Source: Guillardia theta CCMP2712 (Eukaryota > Cryptophyceae > Pyrenomonadales > Geminigeraceae). Taken from it: a DNA stretch of 64,000 nt. The DNA lies in the NCBI RefSeq assembly GCF_000315625.1, contig NW_005434602.1, forward strand, positions 350,750 to 414,749, given 5' to 3'. The translations under genes were made by a program, and so were the position numbers. A model generated the notes under the pieces. It had not been told where the DNA came from and did not search any database. It saw only the letters and a program-made list of their open reading frames with translations. Positions 22,401 to 35,063 of this stretch are shown one piece after another (the stretch's first letter is position 1; each line of letters opens with the position of its first letter).

Positions 22401-25400
22401 AACCATTCATACAAGTCCGATTTGGGCACTTTTGAGATTTCGTCGGGATACACTATGGTGACTTATGGTCAAGCTGAATGTGCCGAGTTCACTGGTCAGG
22501 CTGTAGGTGGAGGAAATTCGACTACCTCATCCCAAAGCTTATTTACCGTCAACAGTACTCTGTATGTACTCGATGCTTCTGCTCTTTTTGGTGGTGTGTG
22601 CTCAACTTCTTGCAACCTCTGGGCTAGTATTGGAGATCAGACTAACATTCAAGTTACAGCTATTTCTTCCAATACTCTGACTGTCGTGCAAGGAACTTTC
22701 TCTGCGGATGTTTCTTGCTCTGTATCGTCACCGTGCGCAGTCACTCCAAGAAATACTATGATTCTGAATGCAGAAGCCAACACAGTGCAAGACTTTTACA
22801 CTGGATACTACATCCAAATCTTATCTGGAGCGTGTGCTGGACAATGGAGAATGATTGAAAAGTCGAACTATAATGGCTACTATGTAACGATTTCTGTTTC
22901 CACTCCCTGGTCTCTAACAACCACGTCGAACTATCTTGGCTGCACTCAACCTGACCTTACGTCGGTGTATTACTTGTCTAAAGTATGCATCGGCTCACAG
23001 ATTTCTCTGCAATCAGTTGGACCCATAAGTTCTCTGACGATCAGGCCAGGGATTTACGGTAACGAGATCCTTGAAACTGCACAGAGCTCACTTGGATACT
23101 CTCCAAACACTGTTTGGGGACCTGGGTACTATAATCAACTCAGCACTCAAGGAGATTCTTACCCGTATCCTTACGAACCGTACCAGCGCGCTTGCTGCAA
23201 AGCATATTCAGGTTCGGAAAATGACAATGTGTATCAAAATATGATAGTCGTCATTACAAGCGGAACAGGAAGAGGTCAAAGGAGGTTTATAACTGGCTAT
23301 GATGGTGCGAAGCTGCAGGCTACCATTACACCCGAATGGACCACGCTTCCAGATTCCACTTCGCGATATTCTATTTTCACTGCAAAGAGCTCGACTTCTT
23401 TCACGCAAAATCAATCTACAATCGCTCCATTCTCTGTTGCACCTGTCATTCCTTCAACAAGGTTGTATCCTCTGAGGTCTCGATATGAAATCATGTATAC
23501 CCCTACAGTAAGTGGCGACTATCAAGTGCATGCAAGCATTGCTCAAGGTTCTGGCATTGAAGCAACGTATTATGACGATATGGACTTGATACAACCAGTT
23601 TCTTCTTGGAATGTCGATAACATCAACTTTGATATCAATCAGATTCAACAAGGTTTTGGAAATTCCAAGCCCAGGGGATTTGGGGATCTGGGACTTTCTG
23701 ACAAGCAGAGTTTTTCTGTCCGATGGCTTGGACTACTTCAGATTTTCGATAGCGTTCAAGATACTACACCTCACACTTTCACATTCCAAGCAGGGATTGC
23801 TGAAACCGACGAGCGGGTCAAGCTGTGGGTAGACAACAGCTTGATTATTGACCGATGGGACACTTATGATTACCTGTCGTCAACATCGTTTTCTGCGACA
23901 ATTGGTTTAAAAAGCCCTTTTTACTATGAAGTGAAGATGGAATACAAGCAGTTTGCTGGGACTGACGCGAAAGCGTCACTTCAATGGCAATGTGGAAATA
24001 TCAGCAATCAATTTGAAAGCCCATGCCCTTATATGTCTCTGATTCCATCAAGTAATCTCTTCCAAATCAGAGAAATTAGTGGTTCACCCTTTCCCCCGTT
24101 TGAAATTCTGCCTGCATCAACCTGTGCTGCTAAATCTTCGGTACGTGGATCTGCGTTGTCGGTTGCAACAGCTGGTGTATCAGACTCTTTTACGATTCAG
24201 TCAAATGATGAATATGACAATGAAAGAGCTGTTGGAGGGGATCTATATGTCGTAAGAGCAATCCCTTATGACACATGGACGTCAATTGAAGGCATTTCAT
24301 CCAATCCATCCATGGATTGCATATATTGTCCACCTACTATACATGGCGCCGTGAATGACACCGGGGATTCCAGTTATGTCGCGAAATTCAACGGTACAAA
24401 GAAGGGCTCTTACAAAGTTCTGACTTCTTTGGCTTTGAGTGGTGGCATGTCAGCAACTTATTACTCAGACGATCAGCTTTCAGTCAGTCGATTCCATCGT
24501 ACCAATCAGGTTGGAAATTCCGAAATGGATTTTGCAGTCCCATGTGTCTTTCGCAACAATTATGTTACTGCCAATGTTGCTGGGTATACTCAATTTGACA
24601 GCACCACGGCTAAATGGAGAGGATTCGTTGGCGAAGCTTCCACGATGACAAATGTAGGAGTGTGGCGAGGTCAATATCAGTGCCAAAATTGGATCAGTGG
24701 AACAGCAATGTCTGGGTTCTGTGCAGTTGATAGCATGACGACGATGAATTCTCAGAATAACTTTGCGAATTGCGAGAAGGTGACCTCAACTGCAGAAACC
24801 GCTCAAGGAAATGTTTCCCAAACTTCCATTCAGCTGGAAGCAACTGGAGTTTCCCAAGGAGTTGGCGACAATTATTTTGTGGGAATGATCATATATATTG
24901 AATCTGCTTCCAGCAATGCTGGTGTCTGGTCAATTGTATCGTCGTATTCCAGTGTTTCTCATACAGCTACTGTCAATTTCCAGAAGTTACCCTCTGGAAC
25001 AGTGAAGTACTTCATTTTCAACTGTGGAGCAAATTTCCTTGCAACGACGATGACAAGTTGTATGCAACTGAGTACAATTTTGCAACCTCTTGCTTGGATT
25101 CCTTCTTCTTCGTCAATCATTATCCTGGATCAGGCAAGCTCAAGTATTGATGGAGCTTACGACGGCTGGGATATCAAGATTGTGAATGGTGCCTGTAAGG
25201 GTCAAGTACGAAAAATCAACAATTTTGTTGGCAGGATGAGATTAGCAGTAGTCTCTCTTCCTTGGAGTACGTCGTCGGGCAAGGAAATCGGTTCCAACGG
25301 TCAACTCGAGGAATATTATGGGTGTGTATATCCAGATTCCACCTCTGAGTACATTCTTTACTCTCAAAATCTTGCACCAGGGTCAATTGATGCATCAAGC

Positions 25401-28400
25401 CCTGCATTCGGTGTGCGTTGGGCTGGTTTTGTCAAACCATCAACTACCACTGAGTACACGTTTCAGGCCCTGTTATCTGCCTCACAAGGATATCCAAATC
25501 AGGAGCGTGTTAAGCTTTGGGTGGACAACAATCTGATAATTGATCAATGGAGCAGTCTTGCAAGTACATCAGCTTCCGGGACCTTTGCATTTGCTGATTT
25601 GGATGTACTTTATGATATTCAATTGGAGTATAAACGATCGAATGCTTCTTCTGTCACAAACACTCCAACTGAAGGAAGCCCTGCTGGGAATTTTGCACCA
25701 TACATTTCGCTGCGATGGCAAAATACTTTGTCTGGATCAGATGCAACACTCTCAGAAGCATATTCCTATCAGAACATTGTTCCGGTTCGACTTTTTTCGA
25801 ACTTTCCAGTTCCAAATGACGAAACGCTGGAGGTAGTTGTGGCAGACACCTGTGCGACTACATGTATAGTCTCTGGCAACGGACTGACGGCCTCCACTGC
25901 TGGTGTACAGGCATCCTTTGTGATAAGGGCGCGTGATGCATTTGCAAATGATCGTCAACTTGATGAAGATTCTTTTGAAGTTCATGTTATAGGTCCAAGC
26001 AACTTTTCGATCAATGTCTTGCCGACTGCATCTGTTGAGCTGCCCGGTGATTACTCGGTTCTGTATACAGCGACTGTAAGCGGAATTTATGAGGTTTCAA
26101 TCAGGCGATTCAATATTGGAGGCCTTCTGGGTGAATATTTCAACAATATGTGGCTCATTGGTGACCCGTCTGTAGCAAACATTGATCCTGACGTGAATTT
26201 CAACTGGGAAACCTTTCAGATCGCACCCCTAGGTTTTAACAACACCACCTTTTTGGGCAGTGAATACATGTCAGTTAGATGGACAGGGGCTTTCAAACCA
26301 GAGTTGTCTGAATTGTACACATTCTCTGTTTCAGCTGATAATGGAATTCGGTTTTATCTTGATTCTGCTTTAGTAGTTGATAACTGGGAAGCAAATGCAG
26401 CATCTGTCTATTCTGCAACGCTCTCTACAGTTGCAGGGCTGCTTTACGACATCAAGTTGGAGTACCGTCATAGCACTGGAAACGCAAACGTATCACTAAT
26501 GTACACCTCTCCATCTATTGCGCAAAGAACTATTCCCTCTTCAAGACTATTTAACAGCCCAGCACACGTGTTTGGATCACCTTTCACGAGCTACGTAAGC
26601 CCAGCAGATACTTGCGGCTCTACTTCATTTGCTTTTGGTTCTGGTCTCAGTTACACCACAGCAGGACAATTTTCAGCATTTACCATACAAGCTCTTGACG
26701 AATACATGAATTACAGGACAAAGTGGGAAGATACATTTGTTGTCAAAACGATGTATCCTTCCAACACCATGTCTCGTGAGGTAGCTGGTACAGTTGGAGC
26801 AAATGTGATGAAAGGCAAATACAACGTAGCATACATGGTCACCAAAGCTGGCTCGATGAATATTTATGCTTCCCTCGTTGTACCTAATGGTCTTGTTGCT
26901 ACATACTATGATGGCATTGCTTCTACTTTCTATGATGCAAGCATGGGAAATTACTATGGATCGTATAACAATCCTGTGAAGAGTCGAGTGGAGAATGACA
27001 TCAATCTAGAAAACTTTTATTCGGTTATCGGAGGTGGAACCTGTGCCTGTGATGCTGCAGGAGCCACTTCAGGAACTCCATCAAATGGAGCTTCATCCTG
27101 TCTGTGCAATGCAACCTCACTGACCGCGTTGAACGGTTTTGCTGTTCGTTATTCAGGATTTTTCAGGCCGAGCACAGCATCGACCTACACTTTCTCCGTA
27201 CTGGATCAGTCGACATCGACAGTCGATAGGGTCAAACTATGGCTAGATGGTGTTCTTGTGATTGATCAATGGAACTCCCTAGATACAACGCAGCCAACAG
27301 CGACTTTTTCGTTTCCAGTAACGATGGATTATTACGAAATTCTGATGGAATTTTCCAGCTACAATGGAACAGATTCAAGGCTCAGGTTGCAAACTGAACA
27401 GGCTGATGTCCAAGTTTCTCAATCATTGAAATTGGTTCAGCCTAGCTACTTGGCTCAGTCAGTGCAGGTTGAAGGATCTCCGTTCAATCTGGTAGTGAGC
27501 ACAGATGTAACTGATTTCAGCAATTCCATGATTTTTGGATCTGGATTGACAATCGCGACTGCCGGCTTCCAAGGATCCTTCCAAATTCAGTCTGTTGACC
27601 AATGGGGAAATAATCGTACAGATGGTGGAGACGTGTTTTCGGTCCATGTCAGCAGCGCAGCTGGTATCAACCTTGAAGGCAATTACAGTGATAATCTGGA
27701 TGGAACTTATACGGCAAATTATCTGCCCACCCTTCAAGGTGTATATTCTTTGTACACGGTTCTGGGTGCTATTCAGAAGACGTCAACTTTGCTGGTGGAG
27801 CCAGGAACAATTTGCGCAACCAATTGCTTGGTCAATGGAGTAGCTTTGACGATAGGCACAGCGGGTTATGCGGCCACTTTCACTATACAGGCAAAAGATT
27901 CATTTTTGAACATTCGAACAGTTGGTGATAATGACTTTGTGATGCGATTGATTGGGTTGAACAATGAGTTACACAACAATCCATTCCATTACATCGGGGT
28001 GGAGCCAAATACGGATTTGGGGCGCTACATTACGTCTTACAGGACAACACAATCCGGAACATTTTCTTTGGATGTTCGTGTTGCTGGAAACAATGGACTT
28101 CAGGGGAAATACTATCGCGATACTCAACTTAGCAACCTTGCTGTAGAGCAGAATGACACCTCAATCGATTTCAATTGGGGAATAGATGGTCCATACCCCA
28201 GCTCTGGAATCACTGATCATTTCAGCATTCAATGGACTGGTTACCTGAAGGCGAAGTACTCGGAAGAATTCACTTTTGAGACTTCCATGGGTGGAAATGA
28301 CGAAAGAGTCAAACTCTGGGTCGATAGCAGTTGGATTATCGACCAGTGGAATTCGCTCTCAGCTTCGTCTCCCTCTGGTACTGTTTGGTTGGTTAGCAAC

Positions 28401-31400
28401 ACTCTGTACGACATCAAGTTGCAGTACGCTGACGGGGCCGATTCTGCTCAAGTGCAATTGCTCTGGAGCTCAGCATCACAAGGCCAAGAGGTGGTCAATA
28501 CATCAAATCTGTTCGTCGACGCATCACCTGTAGCTGGAAGTCCGTTCGCAACCACTGTGTATCCAGCACTTACGTCAGGCACTTTATCTACAGCTTCTGG
28601 ACAAGGTTTGTCTCTTGCTACTGCTGGCGTTTCTGCAAGCCTTACTATTCAAGCGAAAGATAATCTCGGCAATCTTAAGACAACATCAGATGACGTTTTT
28701 GTTGTTCGTGTGAGACACAACACTGATTACACTCGATCCAACATTCTGGGGACAGTAACAGCTTTAGGCTCAGGAACATACGCTGCTTCATACACGGCAA
28801 CGTGGAAGCGAAACGGATTGAGTTGCGTAACGAATAGCACAACTTATGCCTGTACGGAACCTGTTGACTTGATAGCCATTGGAAGTTCAACAAACACTGG
28901 AATCTACGATGTTTCGACTTGGATCAATGCTATCCGCCAGACTACGTCAAATGTCGTTGGCCCTTCTGCAAATCGTATCGGTGTGTTGCAAAAATATCAC
29001 GATATCTTGGTTTCTCAGGCTCTCCCTGGTGGTTTGTTTGCGACGTATTACACTGATATGTCTGCCACACCGTTGCCTTACTCTGGAGACTTTGACAGCA
29101 GTGTTTACCGCACAAAAATTGTACAGACTGTCAATCAAGATTTCCTGGTCAGTGATCCTTTGACTTCCGGATGTCTAGATGCAATCGATACAGCGTTTGG
29201 TGTAAGGTATGTGGGATTTTTCTCTCCACCCACTGCTGCAACATACACGTTTGCTATTCAGATGCACAATGAAAACGAGAGGGTGAAGCTCTGGATGAAC
29301 AACCTGCTAATTATTGATCAATGGAACTCCTTGAGCTATGCGTACACACCGAGTGGAACTATCAATTTCGCCCAAGACAATGCATATTACGACATGAAAA
29401 TTGAATACAAACAATATGGAGGGAGCGCAGATGAAGCATCCATCTCTTTCCAATACGCCTATCCTGATGATACGACCCTGTCTGTGGTTCCCTCTACAAG
29501 GCTGTGGCAATCATATGATTTAGCGTTCCATATCTACGATGAAGGCGGTTTGACTGCAACGTACTACAACTCTCTACCAAGTGGAACGAATGAAGTTGTG
29601 GGGTTGTCGACTGCTGACAAAGCGGTGCAGGAATCAACTGTGGATTGGTCTGGAACATCTTCCACTGACCGTCCATACCCGAGTTCAATCACATCTGGGA
29701 CATTTAGCGTTCGATGGATTGGTTTTGTCCAACCCAGCCGATCCGATCTGTACACTTTCTACACACCCATCCATGGCGGTACTCAAACTTCTACAGACGA
29801 ACGAGTGAGGCTTTGGATAGACAATTCCCTCGTGATCTCTCAATGGGAATCCTTGTCCTCCATTGATCCTTCAGGCACATATCAATTTGCACAGCCCAAT
29901 GAGTTTTATAATCTCATGATGGATTACAAAGTAAGTTCTAGTACAGCACCGCGAAGTATTGCCCTCCAATGGGAAAATGCTGGAGCTCAATACTTGTTGA
30001 GCGACAATTCTCCTGCTATCCCAGGCTCAACAGTCTCACGAGGTGTCATCCCCCCCAATAGGCTGTTCAGAATACGGACTTCATCCACCATCGAGAGAGA
30101 TGACTTCAAGGCCTGGGATCTTGACTTCTTCCAGAGCGGTGTTTCAACATTAGAAGACCGTCAGCAGGAGACTCCAGGACAGTGGGCAAAGATAAGCGCG
30201 TGCCCTGAGTGGTCAGACACGGGAGATAACGTCCGATACAATAGATGTAGGGGCAAAGGACTTCGAACCAACGAGGTGCTTCGAGTTGATGTGAAGCCAG
30301 CCGTCGTATGCGCCAGCCAAACGACGATTTCCGATGTCGGTGGATCTCTTTCCCTCAGCACAGCAGGCGTAACAAGAACATTCACCCTGACAGCAAGAGA
30401 CGCCTACGACAACCAGAGAGACTCTACTGACGATGCCTTCATAGCACGTGCAACATTGTCCGACAGCTCAGTCTACGGAAGCTCTGTGGCACCGTTCTAT
30501 GGCAGTCTTGTTCCTCAAGACTGGGCTACGCTTCAAGCAGAAGGACAAAACAATCCTGTTTGGAATCAGTACGGAAAATACGAAATCTCATACTTAATCA
30601 CTCAATCAGCTTCGTTTTTCATGACTGTGATGAGTGCAGATGTGCAGGGTAATGGTTTGTTGGGAACCTACTTCAGCACCACGAGTCTTTCGGGAATAAT
30701 TTACACTCAAGTTGATCCTAATATTGATTTCAATTGGGGGCAAACGAATCCAACAACCGACCCAAATATTCTTGTGGGATCATTTAGTGCAAGATGGACA
30801 GGCTACATCAAGATGAACAACACGGAGACGTACACCTTCACCACTAATTGTGATTATGGTGTCTCACTTCAAGTGGGTAGCATCCAGGTTATTAGCCAGT
30901 GGGGTTCCAATGCTAGTTACTACTCTGGAGTTTTCACAGCAACCAGTGGGGTGTTATACGATTTCATCTTTGAATACAAGACTCAAGGACCGATTTCCTT
31001 TTGTACACTTTCGTACTCTTCACCATCCACACCGCAGCAAACTGTTCCTACTTCTCAATTCTTTGTTGAAGCCCAGACCGTGAACGGAGGAGAGGTACCT
31101 CTCGACACTCTACCAACCCTGATCTCTGCCACGGCTTCCACAATCAATGGAACTGGACTGTCATTGGCCACTGCTGGAGTTACCGCTTCCTTCACGGTCA
31201 TTGCAAAGGACATGTACGGGAATGTTAGAGATTCTTGCGCAGATATACTGTTTGCAAGAATGTATCCAGATCCTCCAACATGTTTGCAAGGGCAATATCC
31301 TTACGATTGGGCGACATGGAGCATGGGGACCTTCTTTACATGCACCAGCATCGGAAAGATTAGCCTTGCAACAACTGACACGTCTCTGATGACCAACCAG

Positions 31401-34400
31401 ATCAATACCAACACCAATGCGGGACCCATCGGTACCAATGGCTCATATGGATTCTACATGCCGGTACCATCGAACACTGGGTCGTCATGGTCGGATGTAA
31501 GCTCTGTTTGCACTTCCGACAGGTTCACAGGAAACAAGCATCCCTTCACTTATGTACAAACCAGGGCGGGCTCGAGCACCTTGTACGTGTCCGAGACGCC
31601 TGGAGGCATTGGTTCTAGTTATGCTGCAGCTGCTGGACGAGGTCTGATGGCAACCTACTACGAGACTCCAGACTTCGGAAATCCGCAGTTTGCGCAAGAC
31701 TGCATCACCCAGGATGGTACGCCTTATGAGAACGCTTATTGCAATGTTGGCACGATTAATATCTCTTACTCAAATATGATGACTCCCGGAAGTTTGACTA
31801 ACGATGGAGCCTTTTCTGTACGATGGTTGGGATTCATCCGGATGTCGACAACCAATCAAAACGGTCAAACATGGACTTTCAGTACGCCGTTGGGACAAGG
31901 AACGTACAACGACGAAAGAGTCAAGTTATGGATTGACAACAGTCTATTGATTGATGAATGGACATCCTTATCTACTACAAACCCAACTTCCACGGTGCCG
32001 TATGATTATTTTTCCGACAAACAATTGTATGATATCAAGGTTGAGTATAAGAATGTTTTTGGAGGTCCAACCGACGGATCATATTTGCAATTGAAGTTGG
32101 GCGATGTGCTTGTTCCCAGCGACAGCTTGTATGTCAATCATTTGATTGAGGGAATAGCCTCACGTATCACTGTGCTTCCTAATGTTGCCTTCCATCGAGA
32201 ATGCGAAGTCTACGGTGATGGTCTTACGATTGCAACCGCTGGAGTTCAAGCTACTTTTGCGATCCAATCTAAGGATGCGTATAACAACCAGCGAGGGGTG
32301 GGAGGTGACCTGTTCATCGTTAGAGCCTTCTCGGATGGTTGTCAGACCATCGACAACACCATCGAGCAAAAGGCCACTTGCCAACCATACGGGCCTGCCA
32401 TTAAGACTTGTGGAGGAACAAACGATCCTGTTTGCAGCCACCTGACAAACCCTGCCCCTCAGATGAACGACGGTGGTGATGGAGACGGAATGAATTGGGC
32501 AGGAGCTTTGTCAGTCAAAGATGGCGGAAAGTTCCGAACCGATGTTGAAGGAGTTTGTCCGACATGCCCACGTCTCATTCGAGCGAATGTCGTGGATAAC
32601 CAAGACAGCACTTACACGGCTTACTTCACCGGGACACAGAAGGGCAGATACACTGTGGTTACTTCTCTGGTCAATAGTGGAGGACTTCTTGCAACTTACT
32701 ACGATGGAGATCCAGTTCAAAGCACAACAGTTTACTCGTACTCTGACTACGGAATATCAGTAAGAGTAGATCCCCTCGTAGACTGGTCAGCAGCTCAGGC
32801 TGGTAACAAAGCGATTGCGTCTTTGACATCCAGCACCTGGGGAGTCAGATGGGTTGGATTTGTGCGTCCTAGCCTCGCCAACCAGTACACCTTCCAGGTC
32901 TCCATCGGAGAGAGCACCGAACGAGTCAAGTTGTGGGTGGACAACAGCATCATCATCCAGCAGTGGACGTCAATTGATGGTACAACCGTCTCTGGCACGA
33001 TGGGATTCGGTAATGGCAATGGTTACTACGACATCAGTCTGCTCTACAAGTGTGCAACATCCTCAGGCCAATGCGCGTACAACTTGAAGTGGGAGAGCAC
33101 TCCAACGGGCAATGCGAACAACGACGTTTCGCTGGGTACCATTCCTTCGGATAGACTGTTCCAGCGATATGATGTACCGAATACTGGCTTGACTTGCACC
33201 GGAACTCCATGCATCACAAAGGACTGGTCCGACAACACCACACAGACGACTCTTGAGATCTTCCCCAGTGTTACTTGCGCTTCTTTGTCTGTTGCTCATG
33301 GAAACGGATTGACATTAACAACTGTTGGCGTTCCAGCGACATTCACCATTCAGGCAAAGGATGCTTACTCCAACTCTCGCGAAGACACGGACGCTTCTTT
33401 CACTGTGGATCTGTTTGGAAGTGGAGGCTCAGTGATTTACAACGGAGCAGTCTACAACGGATGGTATGGCGCTGGAAACTACACAGCATCCTACACTGCT
33501 GTGGATGCAAACAATTACAACCTGTATGTCAGATACGGAGCATATAACATCTTGGGTTCACCCTTTTCAACCACTATCAAGCCAGGAAATGCTTGTGGAG
33601 CACAGTCGACCATCCAGGGCAGCGGGTTGACAGCAGCGACCATCTCACCGGCCAAATCTGTCTTCACGATTCAAGCTCGAGATCAGTACGGCAATGCTAA
33701 GACGCAGGCACTACCCACCGATCAAGACTTCATAGTCCGGGTAGTGCGAACCTCGGGGGCAGGCATGCAGGGCACCAACGGTCTGCCGCCATTCTATGAC
33801 GCGACGGCGATCAGCTCTAGTCCGACCCTCCACGCCACGTTCAACACCCCGACCGACGACGGGAGGTATGCAGGCTATTACCAGGTGCCTTCTACCCCCT
33901 CCCCCTCTGGGTACATCCATTACCTCTATGCCTCTTGGATCGCCCAGGGAGGAATCGCAGCCACATACTACGCAGGCACTCCATCGAGCAGCAACGGATA
34001 CAGCTCCCTTGCTCTATCTGCTCCCATCAACGTACTGACTAACGGCAATGCTGTCAACCAGAGGCTGACAGAGCTCGGAGGAACGGTGGAGGACTCGTCG
34101 CAAGCAGCATCAACGCTATGGGGCAGCAGTGCGCTGACTTCGTCGACTGAGGGGTACGTCATCCGATGGAGTGGCATGTACCAGACTTTGACAAGCCAAC
34201 GATACTTCCAATGGAAAGTGACGACTGACAATGGTGACCGCGTGAGGTTGTGGATCGACAACAAGCTCATCATCGATCAGTGGACATCTCTGGATAGCAA
34301 CACGCCTTCAGGCGGTTACATCTTTGATTCTGTGGATGGAATCTATGATGTCACTGCAGAGTATTGGAGAGCGGATGGAAAACCTACTACCCCCGCTAAC

Positions 34401-34514
34401 ATCGAGGTCTTGGACGGGTCGTCAACTGCAGCCTTCTCATCGATTCCCTCCACGAGACTCTACTTCACTCAAGACCTGTCGGGATCTCCCTATGCCGTCA
34501 CTGTCACAGTTTAA
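16411..34514 (+). CDS. Giant secreted PA14/filamin-repeat protein (about 5,998 aa)
   Basis: Three exons: 16411-16883, 16938-22039 and 22093-34514, with introns of 54 and 53 nt; the sum is exactly 5,999 codons. The start at 16411 gives a signal peptide (hydrophobic LNVLLVLLALCL, then Gly-Glu-Ala). The body alternates two module types. Filamin/ABP280-type Ig repeats show GLxxATAGVxAxF, then KDxxxNxR, GGDxF and SGxY. PA14 modules show RWxGFVKP, YTF, ERVKLWVDNSLIIDQW and xLxW with IPSSRL; I count about 16. Several PA14 copies keep an Asp-Asp or Asp-Glu pair at the position that binds calcium and sugar in PA14 lectins. A third module type of about 60 residues occurs near 20.8-25.4 kb. It ends SPYAVTVTV with no membrane anchor, so it is probably secreted or in the cell covering, with an adhesive or structural role. 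Copies 8 and 13 have degenerate LWVD motifs. Confidence 0.93.
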
Positions 34515-34872
34515 TCACCCCCTCTTCTCTTCCTCTGTCTAGCGTGCATTCTAATGAATCACCTTGAATATACCACTATCGTGAGAAGAAGCCTCTCGTA
34601 CCTGCCTGCCCCTTTCTCTTTGTCCTCCTCCTCTCCTCCTCATCACCCCTTCACATCTCCTTTATTCCAATCTGACCAGCTCAAGTTTTATCGTCCCTAT
34701 CACCGGGTTGCACTCCTTGACTTGCACGTTTACCTGCCAAGTCTATCAGGCCCCTCCCTCTAGTCTTCCTCCTGTCCTCTAGTCTTCTTCCACGTTAGAG
34801 GGCCCTCTTCCCTTCCTCCTCACCTTCGCCCCAACTTTCGGCGCCTTGTCGGCCACTCGCAGCTGCGCACAG
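34515..34872. other. Spacer between two convergent genes
   Basis: It holds pyrimidine-rich sequence between the stop of the giant gene and the stop of the ribonuclease gene. I see no gene; it should contain both 3' untranslated regions and polyadenylation signals. Confidence 0.5.
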
Positions 34873-35030
34873 TCAGCTGGACTCGCCGACCTCTGCCCCC
34901 TCCCCCTCTACCGTCTCGATGTGTCCCAGCTCGTCCAACAGGATGGACACTTGGCTGACGAGACCCGCAGGGTTGTAGGATCGGAGGACCGTGCCGGAGA
35001 GGATGATGTCGGGGCCCTGGGGCGAGTGAG

Positions 35031-35063
<33 letters not shown>

